A stretch of DNA of 64,000 nt from assembly GCF_003711805.1 (NCBI RefSeq), contig NZ_QXCP01000005.1, positions 1-64,000 on the forward strand, written 5' to 3'. The notes beneath the pieces were generated by a model. The model had not been told where the DNA came from and did not search any database. It was given only the letters and a program-made list of their open reading frames with translations. Shown here one piece after another: positions 1 through 8,982 of the stretch (position 1 is the first letter of the stretch; each line of letters opens with the position of its first letter). Made by a program: the position numbers and the translations under genes. Source of the stretch: Brachybacterium sp. EE-P12. GTDB lineage: Bacteria > Actinomycetota > Actinomycetes > Actinomycetales > Dermabacteraceae.

Positions 1-60
1 CTCGATCGCGCCGATGGTACTGCACTCGGGAGGGTGTGGGAGAGTAGGTCGCCGCCGGAC
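1..60 (+). rRNA. rrf: 5S ribosomal RNA, 3' half (5' end outside window)
   Basis: The first 60 bases match the 3' half of an actinobacterial 5S rRNA: the run around 12-50 (gatggtactgcactcggg, then gtgggagagtaggtcgccgcc) is the conserved loop E / helix IV-V region, and the 3' end gccgccggac closes the acceptor helix. The 5' half and the rest of the rRNA operon lie to the left. A strong terminator follows 10 bases later. The exact 3' end could differ by one or two bases. Confidence 0.9.
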
Positions 61-70
61 ATCTTTCATC

Positions 71-126
71 GGGAGTGGTGGAGTGCTGGAACCCCGTCAG
101 GGTGTTCGCCTCCACCACTCCCTTTT
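71..126 (+). terminator. rRNA operon terminator
   Basis: A perfect 12-bp inverted repeat (gggagtggtgga at 71-82, tccaccactccc at 111-122) with a 28-base loop is followed directly by tttt (123-126). It lies just after the 5S gene and is the only clear hairpin-plus-U-tract terminator in the window. Confidence 0.85.
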
Positions 127-229
127 GTCATGCCCGAAACCGGACGCGCCCGTCCGGGACCGCGCGCCTTCGCGGTGGTCGGAGGGTGATGAGGAGGGTC
201 CAGCCGGCGCACGGTCGGTGATGGCGGGC

Positions 230-661
230 TCTGTGTCGTGCCCGCGGAACTTCCCTCGTGCTCGACGACGTCGTGACCGGGGCGACGCAGAGCGGCCGCG
301 GCGACCGATGCACGCAGTCCCGACCGACAGAAGACGATCACGCCAGCCGCGCGTGGATCCGCCTCGTGGCCCAGATCCGGCCGGCCCAGGTCGCCGGCGA
401 GGACGACGTCGCTGCTGAGCAGGCCCCCGGGGAGCGGGCGAAAGACTCGTCGGACACCAGGAAGGCGAGCCGCTCGGGAGTGTGTCCGGAGGTGTGGCGC
501 GCGGTGCGAGCGCCGAGCGCGATCGGGTCACCGTCGTGGAGGCGTTGCGCCTCGTCGTCGTTCGGCCAGTCCTGATCGCCCTCCTCGGAGACGTGGGCGG
601 TCGCGCACGTCGCGGGTCCCTGTGCCGCGGCCCACGGGCCCGTCCCGTCGGCCCAGCGCAC
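230..661 (-). pseudogene. remnant of an MBL-fold/rhodanese hydrolase
   Basis: Read on the minus strand, 661 to about 430 encodes a metallo-beta-lactamase-like stretch with HVSEEG, DGDPIALG and HTSGHTPERLAFLVSD (family form HTPGHTPEHLxFLV). The frame then shifts near 430, and the next frame gives LLSSDVVLAGDLGRPDLG, the usual GDLGRPDL motif. Without a break this runs into VIVFCRSGLRAS and GHDVVEHEG, which belong to the C-terminal rhodanese domain. The N-terminal metal-binding part and all sequence between the MBL motif and the rhodanese active-site loop are missing. The remnant is therefore truncated, frameshifted and internally deleted. Intact relatives are about 450-residue persulfide dioxygenase/rhodanese fusions of sulfur metabolism. 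No working product is expected. Confidence 0.7.
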
Positions 662-719
662 CTCGTGAAAGCAGTCACGGATGACGCCGTTACCCGAGGG
701 TCAAGGGTCCGCCCTCGCT

Positions 720-725
720 TAGAGT
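720..725 (+). promoter_or_regulatory. candidate -10 box for the gene at 773
   Basis: TAGAGT at 720-725 fits the actinobacterial TANNNT -10 pattern. It would give a leader of about 40 bases, with a weak purine-rich site (gaagagg, 754-760) before the GTG at 773. No convincing -35 is seen. Confidence 0.3.
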
Positions 726-772
726 CGCGGGGGACAAGCGCATAGGGCGAGACGAAGAGGCGGACGGTCCAG

Positions 773-2116
773 GTGGCTGATCACAGCAACGACGGGAGCG
801 ACCGCGGCCGCGACGACAGGGGTCGTGACGGTCAGCGGCATCACGAGCACGGCTCGGCGCGCCGGTCGGGTGCGCCCACCGGCGCACGACGCGACGGAGC
901 CCGCGATCGGCGGGACGGCACCTCGCGGCCCTACCGCGGCGATCGGGACCGCGACGCCCGACGCGAGGGCGGTCAGCGCGGCGAGCAGCGGGGTCGCCAG
1001 GACCAGCGCCCGCGACGCGACGACCGCCGAGGCCGCTCGGACGACGGCCGCGGCGGGGGGCGCGGCCGACGCGACGTCCGTCCTGACCGCGAGCAGCGGG
1101 ACCGCCGCGACGACCGGGGACGTCGTGACGACCGCGATCGACGCGATGGCCGCGGGCATCGGGACGACGGTGCCCGGAACGGCGCCCCCCGGGACCGGGG
1201 GCGCGAGGGCCGACGCGGCGGCCGTCCCGGCGAGGAGCAGCGCGCCGATCGCCCGATCGAGCCGCGCGTCCCGGAGGGCATCACCGGCCGGGAGCTGGAC
1301 AAGGACACGCGCGAGGAGCTGCGGGGCCTGAGCAAGGAGACCGCCGAGCGCGTCGGCCGCCATCTCGTCTCCGCCGAGCTGCTGCAGTACAGCGATCCCG
1401 AGACCGCCCTCGCCCATGCGCGTTTCGCGGCGCGCCTCGGCGGCCGCGTCGGCGTGGTGCGCGAGGTCCACGGGATCTTCGCCTATCACGCCGGGGACTA
1501 CCGCACCGCCTCGAGGGAGCTGCGCACCGCGATGCGCATCACCGGCCGCACCGACGTGCTGCCGATGATCGCCGACTGCGAGCGCGGGCTGGGACGCCCT
1601 GAGCGTGCCCTCGACATCGCCGCTTCCGAGGCCGCCAACGACCTCGGCGTCGAGGCCGCGATCGAGCTCATGATGGTCGTCGCCGGCGCCTACGCCGACA
1701 CCGGGGACGTCCAGACGGCTCTGCGCACCCTCGAGATCCCTGCGCTGCGCCACAAGGTCGACGGCCGCTGGCAGGTGCGGCTCTGGGTCGCCTACGCCGA
1801 CCTCCTCGAGCGTGCGGACCGCGAGGACGAGGCGCGGCGCTGGATCACGCTCGCCGCCGACGCCGACACCGACGGGCTCACCGACGCCGCCGAGCGGCTC
1901 GGGCGGCCTGCCCCCGTTCCGGCGGAGGACCCCGTGTGGGAGGGTGACGAGCAGATCAGCGTGCTCGACGCCTTCGACCCGGAGGCCGAGGAGGAGCCCG
2001 ACGCCGCGGAGCCGACGGACGAGGGCGCGGAGGAGCACCAGGAGTCCGAGGTGCGGGACCGGGAAGCGCAGCCGGATGAGGAAGCGAGCCCCGCCTCCCG
2101 GGAGGAGCCCGCATGA
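773..2116 (+). CDS. TPR-like protein with an Arg/Asp-rich disordered N-terminus
   Basis: 447 residues. Residues 1 to about 165 are low complexity, built almost only of Arg, Asp, Gly and His (repeats such as RRDDRGRRDDRDRR), so this half is almost certainly disordered. Residues about 170-370 are helical and resemble tetratricopeptide repeats (blocks around DPETALAHARFAARLGG, YHAGDYRTASRELRTAM and DTGDVQTALRTLEI). The last 70 residues are acidic and Pro/Glu-rich. No enzyme motif is visible. It starts at GTG 773 after a weak ribosome site and ends in an ATGA overlap with the HAD gene, so it is first in the recN/pyrG run. Homologs upstream of the tlyA-nadK-recN genes in actinobacteria are mostly annotated as hypothetical. 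Function unknown; a scaffold or RNA-binding role is only a guess. Confidence 0.85.
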   Translation: MADHSNDGSDRGRDDRGRDGQRHHEHGSARRSGAPTGARRDGARDRRDGTSRPYRGDRDRDARREGGQRGEQRGRQDQRPRRDDRRGRSDDGRGGGRGRRDVRPDREQRDRRDDRGRRDDRDRRDGRGHRDDGARNGAPRDRGREGRRGGRPGEEQRADRPIEPRVPEGITGRELDKDTREELRGLSKETAERVGRHLVSAELLQYSDPETALAHARFAARLGGRVGVVREVHGIFAYHAGDYRTASRELRTAMRITGRTDVLPMIADCERGLGRPERALDIAASEAANDLGVEAAIELMMVVAGAYADTGDVQTALRTLEIPALRHKVDGRWQVRLWVAYADLLERADREDEARRWITLAADADTDGLTDAAERLGRPAPVPAEDPVWEGDEQISVLDAFDPEAEEEPDAAEPTDEGAEEHQESEVRDREAQPDEEASPASREEPA

Positions 2117-3141
2117 TCCGTCGTCCCGACCTCTCTCTCCTGGACCTCCACGACGCGCTGCTGTTCGACCTCGACGGCACCCTCATGCACGGCGCGCGCC
2201 CCATCCCGCACGCCGTCGAGGCCGTCGAGGGCGCACGCGCCGCCGGCCGCGCCGTCGTCTTCGCCACCAACAACGCCTCGCGCACCCCGCAGCAGGCCGC
2301 CGACCACCTCGCGGTCATCGGCCTCACGGCGAGCCCCGAGGAGTTCATCACCTCCCCGCAGGTCGCCTCCCGGCTGCTCGCCGAGGATCTCGACCCCGGC
2401 GCGAAGGTGCTCGTCGTCGGCGGCCCGAGCCTCGCCGACCAGCTGCGCACCGACGGGCTCGAGCCCGTCGACGCGGACGCCGAGGACGTCGCCGCCGTCG
2501 TCCAGGGCTGGTCCCCGGACCTCGACTGGCCGCGCCTGGCCGAGGGCGCCTACGCCATCCGCCGCGGCGCCCGCTGGATGGCCACCAACATCGATGCGAC
2601 CCTGCCCACCGAACGGGGCATGGCCCCCGGCAACGGATCCCTCGTCGCGGCGCTGCGCCACGCCACCGGTGCCGTCCCGGAGGTCGCCGGCAAACCCGAG
2701 CCGGGCATGTTCACCGTCGCGGCGAGCCGGATCGGCGCACGCCGTCCGCTCGTGATCGGCGACCGCCTGGACACCGACATCGAGGGCGCCGTCCGCGCCG
2801 GGATGGACGCGCTGCTGGTGCTCACCGGGGTCGACACCGTCGAGACCGCGCTGCGCGCCGAGCCCGTGCGCCGGCCCACGTCCATCGCCCCCGACCTCTC
2901 CGAGCTCGGCGCTCCCTTCCCGCTTCCCGTCGTGGACGGGGAGACCGCCCGCTGCGGAGCCGTGAGCGTGCGCCGCGAGGGCGAGGACATCGCCGTCGTC
3001 CACGGCGTCCCGGAGGATCCGCGCGTGCTGCGCGCCGTGCTCGCGCTCCTGCGCGCCGTCAGCCCCGAGCAGGCCTGGCACGGACGACTCCTGGACCGCG
3101 ACGGCGCCGACGCCCTGCCCGCCGCCGCCCCGGCGCGGTGA
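2113..3141 (+). CDS. HAD-superfamily IIA phosphatase (NagD/PGP-like)
   Basis: 342 residues. The first 260 are a HAD hydrolase: motif I FDLDGTLMHG with the nucleophile Asp and the second Asp, motif II FATNNASR, motif III Lys in GKPEPGMF, and motif IV VIGDRLDTDIEGA. The long cap between motifs II and III, and the spacing, fit the C2-capped subclass IIA (NagD, p-nitrophenyl phosphatase, phosphoglycolate phosphatase). The last 70 residues are an extra C-terminal segment. The substrate cannot be read from the sequence. ATG 2113 overlaps the previous stop by 4 bases, and its own stop overlaps tlyA (GTGA), so the three genes are probably translationally coupled. Confidence 0.9.
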   Translation: MIRRPDLSLLDLHDALLFDLDGTLMHGARPIPHAVEAVEGARAAGRAVVFATNNASRTPQQAADHLAVIGLTASPEEFITSPQVASRLLAEDLDPGAKVLVVGGPSLADQLRTDGLEPVDADAEDVAAVVQGWSPDLDWPRLAEGAYAIRRGARWMATNIDATLPTERGMAPGNGSLVAALRHATGAVPEVAGKPEPGMFTVAASRIGARRPLVIGDRLDTDIEGAVRAGMDALLVLTGVDTVETALRAEPVRRPTSIAPDLSELGAPFPLPVVDGETARCGAVSVRREGEDIAVVHGVPEDPRVLRAVLALLRAVSPEQAWHGRLLDRDGADALPAAAPAR

Positions 3142-3998
3142 GCGGGGACCGGCTCGACGTCGCGCTGCTCGCCGCCGGACTCGCCCGCTCCCGCACCCAC
3201 GCGCGGCGCATCGTCGAGGAGGGGAGGGCACGGATCGACGGCCGACGGGCCGACAAGCCCTCCGCCCCCGTCGGCCCCGACGCCCGGCTGAGTGTCGTGG
3301 ACGTGCCCGACGGGATCGAATACGCCTCCCGCGCCGCGCACAAGCTCTCGGGCGCGCTCGCGCTGCTCGGCCTCGATCCGCGCGGGCTGCTCTGCCTCGA
3401 CGCCGGCGCCTCCACCGGCGGGTTCACCGACGTGCTGCTGCGCTCAGGCGCCGCGCGCGTGATCGCCGTCGACATCGGCCACGACCAGCTCGCCGCCCAT
3501 GTGCGCGAGGACCCCCGCGTCGAGGTGCGCGACGGCACGAGCGTGCGGGACCTCACCCCGCAGCTGCTCGGCACGCGCGTGGACCTCGTCGTCGCGGATC
3601 TCTCCTTCATCTCCCTGCGCACCGTGCTCGCCCCGCTCGGCGGGCTCGTCGTCGCGGACGGGCAGCTGCTGCTCATGGTCAAGCCGCAGTTCGAGGTGGG
3701 GCGCGAGGCGCTGCCCCGCACCGGAGTGGTCACCGACCCCGGCGAGCGGATCCGCGCCGTCCGCGGGGTGGTCGACGCCGCTGCCGAGGTCGGCCTCCAC
3801 CTCGCCGCCGTGGGGCCGAGCACCCTGCCCGGCCAGGACGGCAACCGCGAGTACTTCGTGCATCTGCGCCCCGCACCGGCCCGCGCGCCCGGCGCCACCT
3901 GCGCCCCTGACGCCGAGGCCTGTGACATGATCGGGGCTGCCGTGCGCGGGGACGTCCCGCAGCGCCGCCGCGACCACCACACCCCCGAGGAGGACTGA
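3138..3998 (+). CDS. tlyA: TlyA-type 16S/23S rRNA 2'-O-methyltransferase
   Basis: 286 residues from GTG 3138, which overlaps the HAD stop by 4 bases. Residues 1-60 form an S4 RNA-binding domain (RLDVALLAAGLARSRTHARR). A Rossmann-fold methyltransferase follows with AdoMet motif LDAGASTGGFTDVLL, then DIGHDQLA, and the FtsJ-like VVADLSFISL and LLMVKPQFEVG segments. TlyA methylates the 2'-OH of cytidines in 16S (helix 44) and 23S (helix 69) rRNA in mycobacteria, and its loss gives capreomycin resistance. A longer upstream open frame exists, but it has no TlyA-like sequence and overlaps the HAD gene. The position before nadK and recN is the usual actinobacterial order. Confidence 0.95.
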   Translation: MSGDRLDVALLAAGLARSRTHARRIVEEGRARIDGRRADKPSAPVGPDARLSVVDVPDGIEYASRAAHKLSGALALLGLDPRGLLCLDAGASTGGFTDVLLRSGAARVIAVDIGHDQLAAHVREDPRVEVRDGTSVRDLTPQLLGTRVDLVVADLSFISLRTVLAPLGGLVVADGQLLLMVKPQFEVGREALPRTGVVTDPGERIRAVRGVVDAAAEVGLHLAAVGPSTLPGQDGNREYFVHLRPAPARAPGATCAPDAEACDMIGAAVRGDVPQRRRDHHTPEED

Positions 3999-4001
3999 CC
4001 C

Positions 4002-4946
4002 ATGCGACGGTTCCTCCTGTACGTGCACACCGGTCGCCGCGCCGCCCTGCGCGCCACGCTCACCATCCTCGAGGAGCTGCGGCGCCGCGGCGTGCGCGGC
4101 GTCATCGTCGACGAGCAGGTCGACGAGATCCTCGCCCTGCCCGAGGACATGGCGCCCCCGCGCCTGCTGACCTTCCTCACCAACGGCGGCGTCGACGTGC
4201 TCGACGCCGTCTCCGCCGCGGACCTCGTCGAGCTCGGGATCGTGCTCGGCGGCGACGGCACCATCCTGCGCGCCCTCGAGGCGGTGCGTGAGGCGGACGT
4301 GCCCGTGCACGGCGTGAACCTCGGCCACGTCGGATTCCTCGCCGAGAGCGAGGTCGAGGACCTCTCCATCACCGTCGCCCGTCTCCTGGACGGCGACTAC
4401 GAGATCGAGAAGCGCTCCACCCTCGACATCGCCGTCCTCGACGAGGACGACGAGCAGATCGCCCACCACTGGGCGCTGAACGAGGCGTCCCTCGAGAAGG
4501 CCGACCGGCAGAAGATGATCAACGTCGCCATCGAGATCGACGGCCGCCCCGTCTCGAGCTTCGGCGCCGACGGGGTGCTGCTGTCCACCTCGACCGGCTC
4601 GACCGCCTACGCCTTCAGCGCCGGCGGGCCCGTCATCTGGCCCGAGGTCGACGCGATGATGCTGATCCCGCTCGCCGCGCACGCGCTCTTCGCCCGCCCG
4701 CTCGTGCTGGGACGCTCCTCCGAGGTCGCCGTCGAGATGACCGTCGACAACCGCGAGGAGGCGATCCTCACCCTCGACGGGCGACGCAGCGAGGACATCG
4801 TCGCCGGGATGCGGATCGAGGCACGGCTGTCCGAGCACTCCGTGCGACTGGTGCGCCTCTCGCCGACCCCGTTCGCCGATCGACTGGTCGAGAAGTTCCA
4901 GCTGCCCGTCGTGGGCTGGCGGGGCCGCGGCCCGCGCACCCGCTGA
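4002..4946 (+). CDS. nadK: NAD kinase
   Basis: 314 residues. It phosphorylates NAD to NADP. Signature motifs are present: GGDGTILRALE (the catalytic GGDG), NLGHVGFLAE, and the DGVLLSTSTGSTAYAFSAGGP block that binds NAD. The ATG at 4002 sits 3 bases after the tlyA stop and has the ribosome site gaggagga just upstream inside tlyA. A residue run of about 60 before the GGDG motif is normal for actinobacterial PpnK. Placement between tlyA and recN is conserved. Confidence 0.97.
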   Translation: MRRFLLYVHTGRRAALRATLTILEELRRRGVRGVIVDEQVDEILALPEDMAPPRLLTFLTNGGVDVLDAVSAADLVELGIVLGGDGTILRALEAVREADVPVHGVNLGHVGFLAESEVEDLSITVARLLDGDYEIEKRSTLDIAVLDEDDEQIAHHWALNEASLEKADRQKMINVAIEIDGRPVSSFGADGVLLSTSTGSTAYAFSAGGPVIWPEVDAMMLIPLAAHALFARPLVLGRSSEVAVEMTVDNREEAILTLDGRRSEDIVAGMRIEARLSEHSVRLVRLSPTPFADRLVEKFQLPVVGWRGRGPRTR

Positions 4947-4957
4947 AGGACCTCGCC

Positions 4958-6703
4958 GTGCTGTCCACCCTGCGCATCCGCCACATCGGCGTGATCGACG
5001 ACGCCCTGCTCGAGTTCGGCCCCGGGTTCACCGCCCTGACCGGCGAGACCGGTGCCGGCAAGACCATGATCGTCACCGGGCTGACCATGCTGCTCGGCGG
5101 GCGGCTGGACCGCGGCCGCACCAGCGGCTCGAGCACCGTCGACGGCACCCTGGCCCTCGCCGGGCACACCGAGCTCGCCGAGGCGATGGACGAGCTCGGG
5201 GCCGACGAGGACGACGGCGAGGTGCTCGTCGTGCGTCGCTTGACCCGCGACGGCCGCTCCCGCGCCCAGATCGGCGGGGTCCCCGTCCCGATCGGGACGC
5301 TCTCGCGGCTGGTCGGCACCGCCGTGACCGTCCACGGTCAGTCCGACCAGCAGCGGCTGCGCGACCACGACGCGCAGCGCGAGGCGCTGGACCGCTTCGC
5401 CGGCGAGGAGATCCGCCCCCTGCTGGAGCGGCACCGCGGGATCTGGCGGGAGCGCACCGCCCTCACCGAGCGCCTCGCCGAGCTCGAGTCGCTGCTGGCC
5501 GAGCGCGACCGGCGCGGCACCGCCCTGGCCGAGGCGCTGGACCGGCTCGAGGGGGCCGATCCCCAGGTCGGCGAGGACGAGTCCCTGCGCGCCGAGATCG
5601 AACGGCTCGGCAACGCGGAGGAGCTGCGCGGCGCCGCCGGCCAGGCCGCCCTCGCGCTCGTCGGCGACGACGACGGCCCGTCGGCCGGCTCGCTGCTCGA
5701 CATCGCGGGGGAATCCCTCGCCCGCGCCGCCCGCACCGATCCGACCCTCCAGCCCCTCACCGAGCGGCTCGACGCGCAGCGCATCGAGCTGTCCGACATC
5801 GCCGGGGAGCTCTCCAGCTACGCCGACGGCATCGACGCCTCGCCCGGCCGGATCGAGGAGGCCAACGAGCGCCTCCACGAGCTGACGGTGCTCGTGCGCG
5901 ACCTCGGCGCCCTGCTCCCCGGCGAGGACGGCCCCGCCGAGGACGTCACCACTCTGCTGGAGACCTCGCGCGCCGCGGCGCAGGAGCTGGACCGCTTCGA
6001 GGGCGCGGAGGAGGAGCGGGGGGCCGTCGCCGCCCGCCTCGCGCAGAGCGAGGGCGAGCTCGACGCCGCCGCGGAGCAGCTCACGGCGGCGCGCACCGCG
6101 GCCGCGAACGCGCTCGCGGACGCCGTCCAGGAGGAGCTGCGCCGCCTCGAGATGCCCGACGCCGGGATCCGCGTCGCGGTCACCGGGCGTGCCCACCGCT
6201 CCCACGGGCGCGACGAGGTCGAGATCCTGCTGGCCCCGCACCCCGGCGCCGACCACCTGCCCGTCGCGCAGGCCGCCTCCGGCGGCGAGCTGTCCCGCGT
6301 CATGCTCGCCCTCGAGGTGGCGCTCGCCTCCTCGCGCAGCGACCGCACGGCCGCGCCCGTGTTCGTCTTCGACGAGATCGACGCCGGGATCGGCGGGCGC
6401 GCCGCCCTCGCCGTCGGCCAGCGCCTGGCACGGCTGGCCCGCCACGCCCAGGTCATCGTCGTCACCCACCTCCCGCAGGTCGCCGCGCACGCCTCCACCC
6501 ACCTGCGGATCGTGAAGTCCTCGCAGGACGGCGAGACCAGCTCGACCGTCGAGACCCTCGACCGTGCCGGCCGGATCCGCGAGCTCGCCCGCATGCTCGC
6601 CGGGGATGACGCCTCCGACGTCGCCCTCGCCCACGCCGAGGAGCTCCTGGACGAGGCGCGACGCGCGGAGGACGCCGGCCGCGGCCGGGGCGGGGCCCGA
6701 TGA
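4958..6703 (+). CDS. recN: DNA repair protein RecN
   Basis: 581 residues, an SMC-like ATPase in double-strand break repair. The N-terminal half-site holds Walker A (TGETGAGKTMI, residues about 29-39). The central part, about 160-410, is Leu/Glu/Ala-rich and heptad-like (antiparallel coiled coil). The C-terminal half-site has the ABC signature ASGGELSRVMLALE and Walker B VFVFDEIDAGIGG, followed by VIVVTHLPQVA. GTG 4958 is preferred because aagga lies 7 bases upstream and the protein then begins with the typical LRIRHIGVIDDALLE. It overlaps the next gene by 4 bases (ATGA). Confidence 0.97.
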   Translation: MLSTLRIRHIGVIDDALLEFGPGFTALTGETGAGKTMIVTGLTMLLGGRLDRGRTSGSSTVDGTLALAGHTELAEAMDELGADEDDGEVLVVRRLTRDGRSRAQIGGVPVPIGTLSRLVGTAVTVHGQSDQQRLRDHDAQREALDRFAGEEIRPLLERHRGIWRERTALTERLAELESLLAERDRRGTALAEALDRLEGADPQVGEDESLRAEIERLGNAEELRGAAGQAALALVGDDDGPSAGSLLDIAGESLARAARTDPTLQPLTERLDAQRIELSDIAGELSSYADGIDASPGRIEEANERLHELTVLVRDLGALLPGEDGPAEDVTTLLETSRAAAQELDRFEGAEEERGAVAARLAQSEGELDAAAEQLTAARTAAANALADAVQEELRRLEMPDAGIRVAVTGRAHRSHGRDEVEILLAPHPGADHLPVAQAASGGELSRVMLALEVALASSRSDRTAAPVFVFDEIDAGIGGRAALAVGQRLARLARHAQVIVVTHLPQVAAHASTHLRIVKSSQDGETSSTVETLDRAGRIRELARMLAGDDASDVALAHAEELLDEARRAEDAGRGRGGAR

Positions 6704-7872
6704 GCGGCGCCCGCGCGGAGGGCGTGGCCCGGCTCGGCAAGCGCACCAAGGACCTCACCAAGCGGCTGCGGCCCGGCGAGATCGCGATCATCGACCACGA
6801 GGACATCGACCGCGTCGCCGCCGAGGCGCTGGTCGAGCGGGAGCCCGCCGCGGTCCTCAACGTCGCCGCCTCCACCTCCGGCCGTTATCCCAACGCCGGA
6901 CCGCGGATCCTCGTCGACGCCGGGATCATGCTCGTGGACTCCCTCGGCGACGAGGTGTTCGAGGGGATCCGCGACGGGGAGACGATCACCGTCCAGGAGG
7001 GGCGGGTCAGGATCGGTGAGGACCTGATCGCCGCCGGCACCGCGCAGGACGACGCGACCATCGCCGCCTCGCAGGAGGCGGCTCGGGAGGGGCTCTCCGA
7101 GCAGCTCGAGCTGTTCGCCGAGAACACGATGGAGTACATGCTGCGCGAGCGGGACCTGCTGCTGGACGGGATCGGTGCGCCGGAGGTCACCACCCGCCTG
7201 GACGGGCGTCCCGTGCTGATCGTGGTGCGCGGCTACCACTACAAGGAGGACCTCGCGACCCTCAAGCCGTTCCTGCGCGAGAACCGCCCGGTGATCATCG
7301 GGGTCGACGGGGGCGCGGACGCGGTGCTCGAGGCCGGGTTCCGGCCCGACATGATCATCGGCGACATGGACTCCGTCTCCGACCGCGCGCTGCGCGGCGG
7401 CGCGGAGCTCGTCGTCCACGCCTATCGCGACGGCCGCGCCCCGGGGATGGACCGCCTGGCGGAGCTCGGCCTGGACTCCGACGCGATCTCCTTCCCGGCC
7501 TCCGGCACCAGCGAGGACATCGCGATGCTGCTGGCCGACGAGAAGGGCGCCTCCGTCATCGTGGCCGTCGGCACCCACGGCACCCTCGAGGAGTTCCTCG
7601 ACAAGGGCCGCGCCGGCATGAGCTCGACATTCCTCACCCGGCTGCGGATCGGCTCGAAGCTGGTCGACGCGAAGGGCGTCTCCCGCCTGTACCGTCAGAG
7701 GATCTCCACCTTCCAGCTCGTGCTGCTGGCCGTCGCGGGTCTGGCCGCCCTCGCGGTGGCGCTGTGGGCCACACCGGGCGGGCAGGCCCTGGTGCAGATC
7801 CTGTTCGCCCGTCTCGACGGGCTCCTGTCCTGGTTCACCACGCTGTTCACACCCCGGGCCACCGGGTCGTAG
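6700..7872 (+). CDS. steA: SteA-like cytokinetic ring protein
   Basis: 390 residues. It matches the Rv1697/SteA family: an N-terminal beta-rich domain, a central part like thiamin pyrophosphokinase (VIIGVDGGADAVLEAGFRPDMIIGDMDSVSD at about 205-235, given here only as family context), and one C-terminal membrane helix at about 332-352 followed by a short tail. In Corynebacterium glutamicum SteA forms a complex with SteB at the septum that acts in cell separation and cell-wall hydrolase control; enzymatic activity is not established. It is coupled to recN by a 4-base overlap, with steB 15 bases later. Confidence 0.88.
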   Translation: MSGARAEGVARLGKRTKDLTKRLRPGEIAIIDHEDIDRVAAEALVEREPAAVLNVAASTSGRYPNAGPRILVDAGIMLVDSLGDEVFEGIRDGETITVQEGRVRIGEDLIAAGTAQDDATIAASQEAAREGLSEQLELFAENTMEYMLRERDLLLDGIGAPEVTTRLDGRPVLIVVRGYHYKEDLATLKPFLRENRPVIIGVDGGADAVLEAGFRPDMIIGDMDSVSDRALRGGAELVVHAYRDGRAPGMDRLAELGLDSDAISFPASGTSEDIAMLLADEKGASVIVAVGTHGTLEEFLDKGRAGMSSTFLTRLRIGSKLVDAKGVSRLYRQRISTFQLVLLAVAGLAALAVALWATPGGQALVQILFARLDGLLSWFTTLFTPRATGS

Positions 7873-7887
7873 GAGGGTCCCGACCCC

Positions 7888-8982
7888 GTGATCGACTTCC
7901 GCTACCACCTCGTCTCGCTGATCTCCGTGTTCCTCGCACTCGCCGTCGGCATCGTGCTCGGCGCGGGCCCTCTGCGCGAGAGCCTCGGCGACCAGCTCGC
8001 CGGCCAGGTCGAGCAGCTCCGCACCGAGCAGGAGCAGCTGCGCACCGAGGCCGAGCAGCTCTCCGCCCAGAACGACCAGCTCTCCTCCTTCGTCACCGAG
8101 ATCGGACCCGACCTCGTCGACGGGACGCTCGAGGGGAAGCGGGTCGCCGTCCTCACCGACGACACCTCCACCCGCACCCCCGTCGAGCGGATCACGTCGC
8201 TGCTGGACGAGTCGGGCGCCTCCGAGGTCGTGGTCATCGAGCTGCAGAGCACCCTGTGGGAGCCGGGCCGCGAGCAGGAGCGGGCCGATGCGGTCGCCGC
8301 GGTGCGCGAGATCGCGCCCGCCGTGCTCGAGGAGGGGGACGGCGAGGAGCTCACCGACTCCCAGCGGCTCTCCGCGATGCTGCCGCGGCTGCTGGCGGGG
8401 GAGGAGGACTCCGGCGTGGACGCCGCTCTGCGCGGCCAGCTGTGGCAGGTGCTCGTGGACCGTTCGATGGTGTCCGTCGGCGGGGAGGTCCCCGCCGCGG
8501 TGGACGCCGTGATCCAGGCCAGCGCCGCGCCCGAGGAGCTCGCCGACGAGACCGAGGACGACGACGCCGCGGCCGAGCGCGCACAGGGCCTGCTCGCCTC
8601 CCGCACCAGCATGCTCGGCACCCTCGCCGGGACGGGGCTGCCTGCCGTGGTCTCCGCCGTCACCCCGGGCAACGACGCCTCCACCGGGATCCTGCGCACC
8701 GTGCGCGGCGAGCGCACGTACGACGCGCTGTCGACCACCGACCGGCTCCAGGAGTCCGACGGCCCGGTCCTGGCGGTGCTCGCCCTGGTCGAGCAGACGC
8801 GCGGCGGCTCGGGCGCCTACGGCACCACCGCCGACGCCGACGATCGTCTGCCCGCCCTTCCCGAGACCGCCGAGGTCGCCGCCGACGGCGAGACCGACCA
8901 GGGAGCCGGCGGCGAGCAGAGCGGCGGGGACGCGCACGGCGAAGGCTCCGACGCGCCCTCCGACGGCGGGGGAGCGGAATGA
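7888..8982 (+). CDS. steB: SteB / MctB-family membrane-anchored coiled-coil protein
   Basis: 364 residues from GTG 7888 with aggag upstream. It begins with the family signature IDFRYHLVSLISVFLALAVG, one N-terminal membrane helix (about 9-30). A Gln/Glu-rich coiled coil follows (about 38-72) and then an extracytoplasmic alpha/beta domain. The last 60 residues are Gly/Asp/Glu-rich and probably unstructured. The Mycobacterium homolog Rv1698 was described as a copper transport factor (MctB). The Corynebacterium homolog is SteB, partner of SteA. Because it follows steA directly, the SteB role in cytokinesis is the better reading. Confidence 0.87.
   Translation: MIDFRYHLVSLISVFLALAVGIVLGAGPLRESLGDQLAGQVEQLRTEQEQLRTEAEQLSAQNDQLSSFVTEIGPDLVDGTLEGKRVAVLTDDTSTRTPVERITSLLDESGASEVVVIELQSTLWEPGREQERADAVAAVREIAPAVLEEGDGEELTDSQRLSAMLPRLLAGEEDSGVDAALRGQLWQVLVDRSMVSVGGEVPAAVDAVIQASAAPEELADETEDDDAAAERAQGLLASRTSMLGTLAGTGLPAVVSAVTPGNDASTGILRTVRGERTYDALSTTDRLQESDGPVLAVLALVEQTRGGSGAYGTTADADDRLPALPETAEVAADGETDQGAGGEQSGGDAHGEGSDAPSDGGGAE

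Noticed and set aside
5818-8937. Open frame of 1039 codons on the minus strand
   Set aside because: It lies opposite recN, steA and steB, which have clear motifs; its product is Gly/Ala/Arg-rich with no domain. High G+C leaves such antisense frames open.
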